Below are positions 27,334 through 36,821 of a stretch of 64,000 nucleotides of DNA, piece by piece; the first letter of the stretch is position 1, and every line of letters starts with the position of its first letter. The DNA lies in NCBI GenBank assembly GCA_025153445.1, contig JANZNS010000002.1, forward strand, positions 434,001 to 498,000, read 5' to 3'. Made by a program: the position numbers and the translations under genes. Source of the DNA: Marinobacter sp. BGYM27 (GTDB lineage: Bacteria > Pseudomonadota > Gammaproteobacteria > Pseudomonadales > Oleiphilaceae). The notes under the pieces are model-generated. The model did no database searches and was not told where the DNA came from. It was given only the letters and a program-made list of their open reading frames with translations.

Positions 27334-28470
27334 GTGATTCAACGTAGCGCTGACTTGCCCTGGTTACAGGCAAGCTTTGAGAGTCTGATCGACCGCTTCT
27401 CGCAAGGCCGGCTGCCGCACGCGCTGCTTCTGGAGGGGCGCTCCGGTATCGGGGAGCATGAATTTGCCGATTTGCTTGCCCAGCGCCTGGTGTGCAGTGA
27501 GGCGGGCGGGCGCTTTGACCCGTGCGGTCATTGCAAACAGTGCGAGCTTGTTGGTGCGGGGTTTCATCCGGATATCCGTACCTATCGACCTGAAGACTCA
27601 CGCTATATCAAGGTGGATCAGGTTCGGTCGCTGGGTGAATTTGCCGTTGCATCGCCGCAGGTTGCCAAACGCAAGGTGATTATCGTCGACAGCGCTGACC
27701 AGTTGAACATCAACGCGGCGAACGCGCTGCTGAAAACGCTGGAAGAGCCAAACGCGGATGTTACGCTGGTTATGCTGCTAGAGGCTGGCAAGCCGCTGCT
27801 GCCAACGCTGCGGTCCCGGTGTCAGTCACTCAACCTGCCGACGCCGGAACTTGAGGTGGCCACCGAATGGCTTCTCCAGGCGCTTGAAAGACAGCGTGAT
27901 GAAAGCGACGGTGACGCTGCAAAAAAACCGGACAACATAAATGCTGACGGCAAGGGCGCTACTAAAAAGAGTGCTGATAAGCGGACTGCGGAAGACAAGA
28001 ACGCAAAGGGTGAGTCACCGATTGATATCCATGTGGTGTCAAAAGCCCTCCAACTTGCTGGCGGTGCGCCAATGGCGGCGAAATCCTATATACAGAGCGA
28101 TTTTGTTTCAGCGACCGACGCCTGCCTGGATGCCTTTCGCCAATTCCTCAAATCCAAAGTCGCCCTTGAGGTGGCGTCCAGGGCATTTCTTGCAATTGGC
28201 CTTGAATCCAGTCTTGGCGTGATGGAACGCTGGGCCTGCGACATGGCACGGTTATCCGCCGGTGCACCTGCAAACAATGAAAATGCTGCTGATGTACTGG
28301 GTTTTTTGGCAACGAATAACCATCCGCTTGCGGCGCACGGGGTGGTCGAGAAAATCCGGGAGGCTCGAAGTGGCCTTACCTACAACGTTAATCCGGAGCT
28401 TGAGGTTGAGCGTTTACTTTTGGCGTGGCTTGATCTGATGCCAAAGCGCCGTCGGGGAAAGGCCGCATAG
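27334..28470 (+). CDS. holB: DNA polymerase III subunit delta prime
   Basis: Clamp-loader subunit of the replicative polymerase. It starts at GTG 27334 with AAGGA six bases upstream and has 378 residues. The P-loop region reads GRSGIGEHEF, lacking the lysine, as expected of the ATPase-dead delta prime subunit. The zinc module CSEAG...CGHCKQC and the sensor LLKTLEEP...LRSRCQ are intact. Unusual is a hydrophilic insertion of about 40 residues (roughly 188-230, rich in Lys, Asp, Ala) between the AAA lid and the C-terminal collar domain. Upstream tmk is absent, but pilZ follows as in Pseudomonas. Confidence 0.93.
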   Translation: MIQRSADLPWLQASFESLIDRFSQGRLPHALLLEGRSGIGEHEFADLLAQRLVCSEAGGRFDPCGHCKQCELVGAGFHPDIRTYRPEDSRYIKVDQVRSLGEFAVASPQVAKRKVIIVDSADQLNINAANALLKTLEEPNADVTLVMLLEAGKPLLPTLRSRCQSLNLPTPELEVATEWLLQALERQRDESDGDAAKKPDNINADGKGATKKSADKRTAEDKNAKGESPIDIHVVSKALQLAGGAPMAAKSYIQSDFVSATDACLDAFRQFLKSKVALEVASRAFLAIGLESSLGVMERWACDMARLSAGAPANNENAADVLGFLATNNHPLAAHGVVEKIREARSGLTYNVNPELEVERLLLAWLDLMPKRRRGKAA

Positions 28471-28641
28471 CGCAATCGATGGGTTACTGTTCTTTGATGA
28501 CGACTGGGCTGCTATTATTGAGTTAAAGCGTTGGACTGATGCGGCTGATAGTCGTCTCCGGTCCGGGTGCGGCAGCGTTTTGAGAATGTCGGCCGTACGA
28601 TCCATTATCAGGTTCAAACATAATAATTTAAGGGTGGTCAT

Positions 28642-28992
28642 ATGGGACCGGGTTTCGGCGCACGTAGTGGTATTCTGACGCTGACGATTAAAGATAAAGC
28701 TGTTCTTTACGCGGCCTACATGCCTTTTATTAAAGAAGGCGGGCTGTTCATTCCCACCCAGAAACAATACCAACTCGGTGATGAGGTTTTTCTTCTGCTT
28801 AATCTGATGGATGAGCCCGAGAAGATTCCGGTTGCCGGCAAGGTTGTCTGGATCACGCCGAAAGGCGCTCAAGGTAATCGCGCTGCGGGTATTGGCGTGC
28901 AGTTCAATGGTGAGGATGGCAGTGCTCGCAACAAGATTGAGGCCTACCTGGCAGGGGCGCTGAGCTCCGACCGTCCGACTCACACCATGTGA
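28642..28992 (+). CDS. pilZ: Type IV pilus assembly protein PilZ
   Basis: A 116-residue single PilZ domain nearly identical in layout to P. aeruginosa PilZ: LTLTIKDKAVLYAAYMPFI, GGLFIPT, VAGKVVWITPKGAQGNRAAGIGVQF, ARNKIEAYLAG. Like that founding member it lacks the RxxxR and DxSxxG residues needed to bind cyclic di-GMP. It acts at the cytoplasmic face in type IV pilus biogenesis with PilB and FimX-like partners. It lies 171 bases after holB, the same neighbour order as in Pseudomonas, though the usual tatD does not follow. Confidence 0.95.
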   Translation: MGPGFGARSGILTLTIKDKAVLYAAYMPFIKEGGLFIPTQKQYQLGDEVFLLLNLMDEPEKIPVAGKVVWITPKGAQGNRAAGIGVQFNGEDGSARNKIEAYLAGALSSDRPTHTM

Positions 28993-29040
28993 TTTGAGCC
29001 TGTTTTGATTGCAGGCTTTGCAACTGATTTGGAATGCATC

Positions 29041-29973
29041 ATGAATAAGCCAATGTCTGATTGCGCCGGTACAGCGGTAACGGTTCCTGTGGCGCTTGAC
29101 GGCCCGGCGCCATTGGAGAAGAGCTGGCCACTGCAGCACATGACCCTTGCAGGATTGAGCTGGGGTGACACAGCTAAGCCGCCTTCGGGTTCGCCGGTGA
29201 TCGGGCTTCATGGTTGGCTTGATAACGCGGCTACTTTTTCAAAGATTGCTCCGACGCTCGCCAGAGCGCAGCCTTTTCATGGGATCGACTTCGCCGGTCA
29301 CGGTCACTCCGATCATCGCCCGCCCGGGCAGCAATACGAACTTGTAAACTACGTCGCCGATACCGCTGAGTTGATCGACCGTCATTTTTCGCAAAGCGGA
29401 GAGCCGGTTACGCTCATCGGGCATTCCCTCGGTGGGATCGTAGGCGCGCTCTACGCGGCAAGCTTCCCTGAAAAAGTAAAGCGTCTGGTGATGATTGACA
29501 GTCTGGGGCCGTTGACGCTGGAACCTGAAAAATCAGCGGATCAGTTGCGTAAAGGGATCACCAAAAAAATGCGGGGTTCTGGCAAGCCCACGGTTTATCC
29601 AGGGCTTGAAGAGGCCGCTAAAATCCGCGCTGGCGGGCTCAGCCCTTTATCTTCCCAGGCCGCGCATCTGCTGGTGCCCCGTAATCTTCGTGAAACCCAA
29701 GACGGTGTGGTCTGGAGAACGGATGCAAGGTTGCGGCACCCGTCACTGAGCCGATTCGATGAGGCTCAGGTTACCGGGTTTTTGCGGGCTATTGAGGCAC
29801 CCGTCTTGTTTGTTCGTGCCGCTGACGGCCTCTTAGGTGGTCGCAGCAGTTGGTTGGAGCGCACTGGGTTGATTCGCGATCTGACGGAGGTCACGGTTCC
29901 CGGTGGCCATCACTGTCATCTTGATGGTGATGTTGTACCGGTAATTAACGCGCTAAAGGAATTTCTGGCCTGA
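29041..29973 (+). CDS. Alpha/beta-fold hydrolase
   Basis: A 310-residue soluble hydrolase from the ATG at 29041; an in-frame start at 29005 is less likely because it lacks a ribosome site. The fold markers are GLHGWLDN (oxyanion loop), GIDFAGHGHSD, the nucleophile elbow GHSLGG and the C-terminal histidine in PGGHHCHLD. The HGWLDNAATF wording resembles the serine hydrolase-like (SERHL) branch. The substrate is unknown. Its stop overlaps the start of the DUF4892 gene as TGATG, so the two are made together. Confidence 0.85.
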   Translation: MNKPMSDCAGTAVTVPVALDGPAPLEKSWPLQHMTLAGLSWGDTAKPPSGSPVIGLHGWLDNAATFSKIAPTLARAQPFHGIDFAGHGHSDHRPPGQQYELVNYVADTAELIDRHFSQSGEPVTLIGHSLGGIVGALYAASFPEKVKRLVMIDSLGPLTLEPEKSADQLRKGITKKMRGSGKPTVYPGLEEAAKIRAGGLSPLSSQAAHLLVPRNLRETQDGVVWRTDARLRHPSLSRFDEAQVTGFLRAIEAPVLFVRAADGLLGGRSSWLERTGLIRDLTEVTVPGGHHCHLDGDVVPVINALKEFLA

Positions 29974-30899
29974 TGATGCCGACCCTTGTTGCAGGGCTCA
30001 AGTATGGGCGCCAAGCTTTCCCTGGTCTGTTTTGTGCCCTGGCCGCCGCACTTTTCAGTGTTCCGGTTATGGCTGAATCGCTCCCGGTGTACTCACAGTC
30101 GTCTGTCGAAGTGACCAAGAACTTCGAGGCGCCGAACCATCGCGTGTTGTTCAGTGCCGTACGGGAAGTTCGCGGCGAGATCCGGGCCGACCGGCAGTAC
30201 AAGCTGCCGGTCACAGGTGGTGGCCGATTGCTGCGCATAGAACCTGATTCCTCGCTCGATTCCGCCCAGTCGTTTTATGCAGATCAGCTGAACCAGCGCG
30301 GCGCAACCCGTTTATTTCGTTGCCAGGGGCGCGATTGCGGCCATAGCAATGCCTGGGCCAATGAAATCTTTGGCGTCTCGACCCTCTACGGACCAGACGA
30401 CAGGCAGGCCTACACCGTTTATTCCTATCGGGATGATCAGGGGCGCGTTAATCTGACGCTGATTTACGCCGTAACCCGAGGCAACTTGCGAGACTATCTA
30501 TGGCTCGAGGAGCTGGTACTCGACGATAGCGCTGAAATCCCCGTTCTCTCGCCCGAGGGCGGCAAGATAAAAGGTCCTGTTGTGATGCGCTGGACAGGAT
30601 CACTGACTCACCGTTTCAACTGGGATACCAATACCCGTAACCGAGTCGTCAACTGGATGCAGGATCCCGATTCGCGCCTGATTATCACCAGCTACGCAGC
30701 AGCACCCGCTGATAACGGAACGGTTGCCGATTCATTTGAGCGTTCGCAAAGCGCTGGCACGTCATTGCAAGCATTGCTGGAAAAACTCGGCGTCCCGAAA
30801 TCGAGGCAGTTTCTGGTTAACGCGGGGCCTTCCCGGGCCGCTGCCAAAGATCCCTCCATGCGGACCGATCACATCGAGCTGATTGTGATCAAAAACTGA
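29973..30899 (+). CDS. DUF4892 domain-containing secreted protein
   Basis: An exported protein of 308 residues with a signal peptide ending near VMAES. The conserved parts recognised are the N-terminal domain with RVLFSAVREVRGEIRAD, then TRLFRCQGRDCGHSNAWANE, a Cys pair typical of DUF4892, and a C-terminal region (about 215-308: RIITSYAAAPADNGT, GVPKSRQFLVNAGPS) that resembles an OmpA-like peptidoglycan-associated fold. It is coupled to the upstream hydrolase by a TGATG overlap. Family function is unknown; a periplasmic or outer-membrane location is inferred. Confidence 0.8.
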   Translation: MMPTLVAGLKYGRQAFPGLFCALAAALFSVPVMAESLPVYSQSSVEVTKNFEAPNHRVLFSAVREVRGEIRADRQYKLPVTGGGRLLRIEPDSSLDSAQSFYADQLNQRGATRLFRCQGRDCGHSNAWANEIFGVSTLYGPDDRQAYTVYSYRDDQGRVNLTLIYAVTRGNLRDYLWLEELVLDDSAEIPVLSPEGGKIKGPVVMRWTGSLTHRFNWDTNTRNRVVNWMQDPDSRLIITSYAAAPADNGTVADSFERSQSAGTSLQALLEKLGVPKSRQFLVNAGPSRAAAKDPSMRTDHIELIVIKN

Positions 30900-30917
30900 T
30901 AGTCGTTACGCGTCGTC

Positions 30918-30941
30918 CGTGATTAAAATTGGATAATCACG
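30918..30941 (+). repeat. Inverted repeat after the DUF4892 gene
   Basis: CGTGATTA (30918-30925) pairs with TAATCACG (30934-30941). It begins 19 bases after the DUF4892 stop codon and has no T run, so it may be a weak terminator, an mRNA-stabilising hairpin or an operator. The rest of the gap to 31073 shows nothing else clear. Confidence 0.4.
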
Positions 30942-31073
30942 AGAAGGAGCGTCCATCGAAGTAAAACCGGGCATTTACCACAGAAAGTCAATCCGGATCG
31001 GCGTTAACCGTAGTTCCAGAATGCGCACGGATCGCCCCTCATTTGTTGAAACCGAATCACAGGATCGCCAGTC

Positions 31074-32213
31074 ATGCCTGAACATCCCGAACTCGAATCC
31101 ATCGAAGACGACACTCAGGTTGATCCGTCGCCAGTCGCCCCAGATGTCATGGCAGATGAAGACAAACGCCCTGTAAACCGGCCAACGGTGGCGCTGGTGC
31201 TGGGGAGTGGGGGCGCGCGTGGGTATGCGCACATTGGCGCTATCGAAGTGCTGGAAGAACGGGGATACGAGATAGTCGCGATTGCCGGCTGCTCAATGGG
31301 TGCATTGATCGGCGGTGTTTATGCTGCGGGCAAGATGAAAGATTACAAGGATTGGGTGACCGGGCTCGGGCAGTTTGACGTGCTCAAATTGCTGGATATT
31401 TCGCTTTCTACCGCAGGTGCGATACGCGGCGACAAAGTGTTTTCGGTGGTTCGGGATTTCATTGGGGACACGCTGATTGAAGACTTGCCGATTCCGTTCA
31501 CGGCCGTCGCAACCGATTTGTTAGGGCATAAGGAAGTCTGGTTTCAGGAAGGCCTTTTGCATCAGGCTATTAGGGCTTCTATCGCAATTCCAAGCGTTGT
31601 GACTCCCGTTGTGATGAAGGGCCGGGTTCTGGTGGACGGTGCGCTGCTCAATCCGTTACCGATTATCCCGACGATTTCTGCTCATGCTGACTATATTTTT
31701 GCGGTGAATCTTTCCGGCGAAGACAAGAGCCAGACGCGGATACCGCGCGATGCCTATACCCATACAGTGGAAGAGGAAGAAGACGACTGGATCGAAAAGG
31801 TAAGAGATAAAGCGTCAAGCTGGTTTGATTGGGATACCTTACGCTCCTTTGGCGGACGCCGTGAGGCCGACAACCCGGCGCCGGAGCCGGATCCGGTGGA
31901 TGCGGAACCGGAAGAAGTCGATGCCAAATCGAAAACACTGGAAGACGGCACCGAAACCATCTCCTGGGAAAAGCTGGGTATCGGCAAGTTCGATATCATG
32001 AACATGACAATAGAAACCATGCAGAGCGCGTTGACCCAGTACAAAATTGCCGGATATCCGCCTGACATGCTCGTCAATATCTCGAAGGAAGCCTGCAGAA
32101 CGTACGACTACCACAAGGCGCCGGAACTGATCCAGCTGGGACGGGCGCGTATGGATGCTGCGCTGGATCTGTTCGAGAAAGATGGGAGCAGCTCCGGGTT
32201 GTTGGCGTTGTAG
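31074..32213 (+). CDS. RssA-like patatin family phospholipase
   Basis: A 379-residue patatin protein of the RssA/NTE-like group. After an acidic N-terminal tail the catalytic domain shows the oxyanion loop VLGSGGARGYAHIG, the nucleophile Ser in GCSMG and the Asp in VDGA. Residues about 225-300 form a highly acidic insertion (VEEEEDDWIEK and a Pro/Glu/Asp run) before the conserved helical end with AGYPPDMLVNI. No signal peptide, so cytoplasmic or membrane-associated. It is the second patatin in the window but only distantly related to the DUF3336 one. Confidence 0.88.
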   Translation: MPEHPELESIEDDTQVDPSPVAPDVMADEDKRPVNRPTVALVLGSGGARGYAHIGAIEVLEERGYEIVAIAGCSMGALIGGVYAAGKMKDYKDWVTGLGQFDVLKLLDISLSTAGAIRGDKVFSVVRDFIGDTLIEDLPIPFTAVATDLLGHKEVWFQEGLLHQAIRASIAIPSVVTPVVMKGRVLVDGALLNPLPIIPTISAHADYIFAVNLSGEDKSQTRIPRDAYTHTVEEEEDDWIEKVRDKASSWFDWDTLRSFGGRREADNPAPEPDPVDAEPEEVDAKSKTLEDGTETISWEKLGIGKFDIMNMTIETMQSALTQYKIAGYPPDMLVNISKEACRTYDYHKAPELIQLGRARMDAALDLFEKDGSSSGLLAL

Positions 32214-32278
32214 AGAGCAGGAGCGAGCATCCATCAGGGTGCCTGAGTTGAAGGCCACAAATTGATCTCAAACCGGCG

Positions 32279-32284
32279 TATAAT
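32279..32284 (+). promoter_or_regulatory. Predicted -10 element of prmB
   Basis: A perfect TATAAT lies 36 bases before the prmB GTG. The best 17-base-spaced -35 is poor (CACAAA), so an activator or another start may be involved. Confidence 0.5.
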
Positions 32285-32319
32285 CGCTGATCTTAATTTT
32301 CAGACCGAATAGGTGACGG

Positions 32320-33216
32320 GTGTCGTTCCAACCGATTGATGATTTAATGACCATTCGCGATTTTCTGCGTTTTGCTTCCACGCAATTTGCGCGTTCCGAA
32401 ATTTATTATGGTCATGGCACCGACAATGTCTGGGACGAAGCCGTTCAGTTGGTGATGCGAAGCCTGGCGTTACCGCTTGAAAACAATGCCATATTTCTCG
32501 ATGCACGGCTGACACGAGACGAGAAAGCCCTGCTTATCGATCGCATCCAGCGCCGCGTTGAAAGCCGTGAACCCGTGGCATATCTGTTGGGTGAGGCCTG
32601 GTTTATGGGGCTGCCGTTCAATGTGGACACGCGGGTATTGGTACCTCGATCGCCGATTGGCGAGCTTATCCAGTCAGGATTGCAGCCCTGGTTAGGCGAC
32701 ATTGAGGTCAATCGTATTCTGGATTTGTGCACTGGCAGCGGCTGCATCGGTATTGCCGCGGCGACGGTATTTGAAGAAGCGGACGTTGATCTGTCCGATA
32801 TTTCTGAGGATGCACTGGAAGTCGCGCAATCCAATATCGTAATGCACGGCCTGGAGGATCGCGTCAGCGCCATTCAATCGGATCTGTTTGCCGGGCTTGA
32901 AGGGCAATATGATCTCATTCTGAGTAATCCGCCTTACGTTGATGCTGAGGATATGGCGGCCTTGCCGGATGAGTTTCGCCATGAGCCTGAGCTCGGTCTC
33001 GCTGCGGGTGGTGACGGGCTCGATATTGCGCATCGTATTTTGGAAAAAGCGGCTGACATGTTAACGCCTGATGGCTTGCTGGTCGTCGAAGTGGGCAATA
33101 GCTGGGTGGCTCTGCAGGAAGCCTATCCGGAACTGCCGTTTATCTGGCTGGATTTCGAGCAGGGCGGTGAGGGTGTGTTCCTTCTATCCCGTCAGGATTT
33201 GATCGAATGGCGTTAG
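32320..33216 (+). CDS. prmB: 50S ribosomal protein L3 glutamine methyltransferase
   Basis: SAM-dependent methyltransferase that N5-methylates Gln150 of ribosomal protein L3. The 298 residues follow E. coli PrmB closely: [41 protein letters not shown] for SAM binding, the catalytic NPPY and [13 protein letters not shown]. The GTG at 32320 is taken as start because the family has an N-terminal stretch before the FLRFAS block and AGGTGA lies just upstream; an ATG at 32347 is possible. aroC follows 48 bases later, the common prmB-aroC order. Confidence 0.94.
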   Translation: MSFQPIDDLMTIRDFLRFASTQFARSEIYYGHGTDNVWDEAVQLVMRSLALPLENNAIFLDARLTRDEKALLIDRIQRRVESREPVAYLLGEAWFMGLPFNVDTRVLVPRSPIGELIQSGLQPWLGDIEVNRILDLCTGSGCIGIAAATVFEEADVDLSDISEDALEVAQSNIVMHGLEDRVSAIQSDLFAGLEGQYDLILSNPPYVDAEDMAALPDEFRHEPELGLAAGGDGLDIAHRILEKAADMLTPDGLLVVEVGNSWVALQEAYPELPFIWLDFEQGGEGVFLLSRQDLIEWR

Positions 33217-33264
33217 CACTGAGTTAACAAATTACATTTACTTATTCACATAAGAATCTGTTTT

Positions 33265-34368
33265 ATGTCTGGAAATAGTTTTGGAAAGATCTTTACGGTC
33301 ACGACTTTTGGCGAGAGCCACGGCATTGCGCTCGGTGCCATCGTCGATGGCTGCCCGCCGGGTATGGCGTTAACAGAAGCTGATCTCCAGCGGGATCTTG
33401 ATCTTCGCAAGCCGGGGACATCACGCCATACGACCCAGCGCCGGGAACCTGATCAGGTACGCATTCTCTCCGGTGTTTTCGAGGGTAAAACCACGGGCAC
33501 ACCTATCGGCCTGATGATCGAGAATACCGATCAGCGCTCAAAAGACTATTCCAAAATTCAGGACCAGTTCCGGCCGGCGCATGCTGACTACACCTACATG
33601 CATAAATATGGTTTTCGGGATTACCGGGGAGGTGGTCGTTCGTCAGCGCGCGAAACGGCCATGCGGGTGGCTGCAGGTGCCATTGCCAAGAAATTTCTCA
33701 GTGAACGTCTTGGGATAAAGGTGAGGGGCTACCTGTCTCAGCTTGGTCCGATCGAAATCGACAAACTCGACTGGAGCCAGGTGCATGAGAATCCCTTTTT
33801 CTGTCCCGACGCCAGCCGGGTTCAGGAGCTTGAGGACTATATGGACGCCCTTCGAAAGGAAGGCGATTCTGTAGGTGCCCGTATCAACGTTGTGGCCGAT
33901 AATGTGCCTCCTGGATTGGGCGAGCCGATATTTGACCGGCTCGATGCTGACTTGGCCCATGCGCTGATGAGCATTAACGCAGTTAAAGGCATTGAGATTG
34001 GTGCCGGGTTCGGTGCCATCGCCCAGAAAGGCACCGAGCATCGCGATGAGCTGACACCGGAAGGCTTTCTGTCAAACCACGCGGGTGGTGTGCTGGGCGG
34101 CATTTCGTCAGGCCAGCCGATTCTTGCCAGTATTGCCCTGAAGCCTACATCAAGCTTGCGCCTGCCAGGGCGTAGCATTGATTCACAGGGAAATCCGGTG
34201 GAAGTGATTACGACCGGTCGTCATGATCCTTGTGTGGGCATTCGGGCTACACCTATCGCCGAAGCCATGATGGCGATTGTGCTGATGGACCACTACCTGC
34301 GACATCGTGCCCAGAACGGCGATGTGATGGTTGAGACGCCAGATATCGAAAAGGCCGGACGCAAGTAA
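33265..34368 (+). CDS. aroC: Chorismate synthase
   Basis: Last common enzyme of the shikimate pathway, converting EPSP to chorismate with reduced FMN. All signatures are present in 367 residues: GESHG near residue 17, [12 protein letters not shown] near 125, the central [14 protein letters not shown] and the C-terminal [17 protein letters not shown]. Its product feeds the tryptophan genes, PabB and the DAHP-pathway branch elsewhere in the window. It probably shares the prmB transcript. Confidence 0.97.
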   Translation: MSGNSFGKIFTVTTFGESHGIALGAIVDGCPPGMALTEADLQRDLDLRKPGTSRHTTQRREPDQVRILSGVFEGKTTGTPIGLMIENTDQRSKDYSKIQDQFRPAHADYTYMHKYGFRDYRGGGRSSARETAMRVAAGAIAKKFLSERLGIKVRGYLSQLGPIEIDKLDWSQVHENPFFCPDASRVQELEDYMDALRKEGDSVGARINVVADNVPPGLGEPIFDRLDADLAHALMSINAVKGIEIGAGFGAIAQKGTEHRDELTPEGFLSNHAGGVLGGISSGQPILASIALKPTSSLRLPGRSIDSQGNPVEVITTGRHDPCVGIRATPIAEAMMAIVLMDHYLRHRAQNGDVMVETPDIEKAGRK

Positions 34369-34485
34369 GGGAGACAGCAAGGGTGCTGCAACACTTGTTC
34401 TTCGACTGTCATGTAAGGCGGAAATCCGCGAAAACGTGGCGTTTACGTTGGGGCAATGACGTGTTGAGCGTGTTCCCAGTGCCAT

Positions 34486-35670
34486 ATGACTGAGCGCAGC
34501 CCTGACCAAGCTCCTTTCGCTATCTACTGGCGACTTTCCAGCCTGTACTTCTGGTTTTTCGCGCTTCTCGGGGCAATGTTGCCTTATTGGTCGCTTTACC
34601 TCGAGAATCGCGGTTTCGGTTATCTTCAGATTGCCACTCTGATGGCCACTATCCAACTCACCAAAATCATATCGCCCAATCTTTGGGGGTGGCTCGGTGA
34701 CCGCACCGGTCAAAGGGTCCGCTTGGTGCGTCTCGGCTCGGTCATGGGTGCGCTGTGTTTCATTGGTGTGTTTTTTGAACCCGGCTTTTACGGCCTGATG
34801 TTCGTCATGCTGGCGTTTACCTTCTTCTGGAATGCCGTTCTTCCGCTTTATGAAGTTATCACCTTGCAGGGGCTGGGAAAGCACCGCGAGCGATACGGCA
34901 AGGTCAGACTGTGGGGCTCGGTTGGGTTTATTGCCTCGGTTGCGCTGGTGGGGTTGGTGCTTGAATACGTGTCACTGCGCTGGTTGCCGGCAATACTGAT
35001 GCCCCTGTTTGCAGGGATCGTGATGGCGGCGTTCTGGGTACCTTCGCAATCCGGTAGCATTAAACCTTCGCGATCCCCGGGTCAGCTCAAGGCTGTGCTT
35101 TTCCAGTCTTCTGTCATGGCGTTTTTTGCCATGAATATTTTGCTTCAGGTTTCACACGGCGCCTATTACACGTTCTTCAGTATCCACCTGACCAGTATCG
35201 GCTACGACAAACTCGAGGTCGGGTTGCTCTGGTCGCTGGGTGTGTTGGCGGAAATCGGACTGTTCCTGTTGATGCATCGGGTATTTCAGCGCTTCAGCGT
35301 TCGGATGATCGCCTTGATGGCGCTGGTACTGACATTGCTGCGCTGGTGTCTGATCGCCGAGTATTCTCAGATTGTGGCGGTGCTGATCGTCGCGCAACTG
35401 CTTCATGCCGCATCCTATGGCGCATTACACGCGGTTTCTGTTAATTATATCCACAGCTATTTCGGGCATCAGCATCACGGTCAGGGACAAGCCTTGTATA
35501 GCGGGCTGACATTTGGCGCGGGTGGTGCGGTCGGCGCCTGGCTGTCGGGATTCCTGGTCGAATGGCAAGGCACTGCCTTTGCATTTTGGGGGAGTGCGGC
35601 CGCTATTTTTATAGCGCTGATCGTGGCGGCTATCTGGCTGCGTTCGCCCCCGGAACCGCGGCCATCCTGA
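34486..35670 (+). CDS. MFS transporter (MFS_1-like, HcaT/LacY-type)
   Basis: A 394-residue permease with twelve hydrophobic segments. The start YWRLSSLYFWFFALLGAMLPYW, the loop WGWLGDRTGQRVRL, and YGKVRLWGSVGFIA place it in the MFS_1-like group that contains the 3-phenylpropionate transporter HcaT. In Pseudomonas and relatives a similar gene often lies beside housekeeping genes without a known substrate. It is convergent with the LysR gene; the 97 bases between hold a weak inverted repeat (AAACTCA 35740-35746 with TGAGTTT 35757-35763). Confidence 0.83.
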   Translation: MTERSPDQAPFAIYWRLSSLYFWFFALLGAMLPYWSLYLENRGFGYLQIATLMATIQLTKIISPNLWGWLGDRTGQRVRLVRLGSVMGALCFIGVFFEPGFYGLMFVMLAFTFFWNAVLPLYEVITLQGLGKHRERYGKVRLWGSVGFIASVALVGLVLEYVSLRWLPAILMPLFAGIVMAAFWVPSQSGSIKPSRSPGQLKAVLFQSSVMAFFAMNILLQVSHGAYYTFFSIHLTSIGYDKLEVGLLWSLGVLAEIGLFLLMHRVFQRFSVRMIALMALVLTLLRWCLIAEYSQIVAVLIVAQLLHAASYGALHAVSVNYIHSYFGHQHHGQGQALYSGLTFGAGGAVGAWLSGFLVEWQGTAFAFWGSAAAIFIALIVAAIWLRSPPEPRPS

Positions 35671-35767
35671 GAAAATTGTCACCAACATATTGCGAGCTGA
35701 AACTCATAGTCACCAAAACTACGTTAGGCTTTTTGCGCCAAACTCAGACGCTTCGGTGAGTTTCCGG

Positions 35768-36634
35768 TCAGTGCATGTCCTTCACAATTCTGAGCAATGC
35801 GCGAGCGGCCGGGCTCAGTTCTCGTCCTGCAAGCCCGACAGCACCCAGCATCCGTTCCAATTGATGCGGTACTTCAAGCCGGACCAGTGATTCGTCGGTC
35901 ATCTTCAAAGGCAGCACGCTCCAGCCCAGTCCGACGCTTGTCATCATCTTGAGTGTTTCAAGGTAATTGGTCGGCATTTGAGGATTGAGCGTCAGGCCTT
36001 CGCTCAGAAACAGCCGGCTGACCACCCGGTAGGTGGCGGTGCCCGTGTCCGGGAGCAGCGCGCTATAGGGTGCGAGTGATGCGAGCGTGGGCTTTCGAAC
36101 GTCTGCCAGTGGATGCGTTTTACCGCAGACGAACACCATAGGATCCGCCCATTGTTCGTGCACGTTAAAGTGCTGATCCATTGCGTCATTCAGTGTCACG
36201 AAGGCAAGTTCACATACCCGACGACGCATTTGCTCAAATGCGCTCTCGGAATCCATGAACTGAAGCGCCAGTTCGACCTGCGGGAATTCCCGGTTAAAGC
36301 GTCGCAACCAGGCCGGGAGGTGGTGCAGGCCGATGTGATGGCTCGCGATAACCGGTAGGCGACCTGCGATGCGATGTGTCGTTGTTTCCAGGTCCAGGCG
36401 GGCATTGTGCAGTTCATCGAGAATACGGCGAGCGTAGGGTAGCAAGCGACTACCCGCATCGGTCAGCGCCATGCCGCGCTGGCGCCGGTCAATCAGCGCC
36501 GTTCCTATCTGGTTCTCAAGCGATGCCAATCGTTTGCTAATCGCAGGTTGAGTCAGGTGAAGTGCCTCAGCTGCCTCGGAAAACGATTGGTGGTCGACGA
36601 TCGCGACGAATGCTGAAAGCGATTGAGTGTCCAT
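35768..36634 (-). CDS. LysR-family regulator divergent from leuCDB
   Basis: A 288-residue LysR protein from the ATG at 36634; the frame continues to a TTG at 36652 that lacks support. The winged helix reads LSAFVAIVDHQSFSEAAEAL and LTQPAISKRLASLE; the effector domain follows (about 90-288). LysR genes commonly regulate the divergent neighbour, and P. aeruginosa has a LysR gene beside leuC in the same place, so control of the leucine operon is likely. The intergenic region holds a suitable operator. The effector is unknown. Confidence 0.88.
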   Translation of the reverse strand: MDTQSLSAFVAIVDHQSFSEAAEALHLTQPAISKRLASLENQIGTALIDRRQRGMALTDAGSRLLPYARRILDELHNARLDLETTTHRIAGRLPVIASHHIGLHHLPAWLRRFNREFPQVELALQFMDSESAFEQMRRRVCELAFVTLNDAMDQHFNVHEQWADPMVFVCGKTHPLADVRKPTLASLAPYSALLPDTGTATYRVVSRLFLSEGLTLNPQMPTNYLETLKMMTSVGLGWSVLPLKMTDESLVRLEVPHQLERMLGAVGLAGRELSPAARALLRIVKDMH

Positions 36635-36684
36635 GTCCCCGGAAGGCTCCAAGTAACCGTAATAATTCTGAGTGGTTTTAATTT

Positions 36685-36699
36685 ATTCCAGTTTGGAAT
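36685..36699. promoter_or_regulatory. LysR-type operator between the regulator gene and leuC
   Basis: ATTCCAGTTTGGAAT is an inverted repeat of two 6-base arms around GTT and fits the T-N11-A form of LysR binding sites. It lies 51 bases before the LysR start and about 120 bases before leuC. Confidence 0.65.
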
Positions 36700-36821
36700 G
36701 CAACATATAAGAAACATGAATTTGGGTTATCAGCTTGATCAGTTTATTATGACGGTCATTGTTCGATAAAAACTACCGTTGATGAGATGCGAGGGCGTGA
36801 GCCCCAGCTTTAGGAGGCCAA

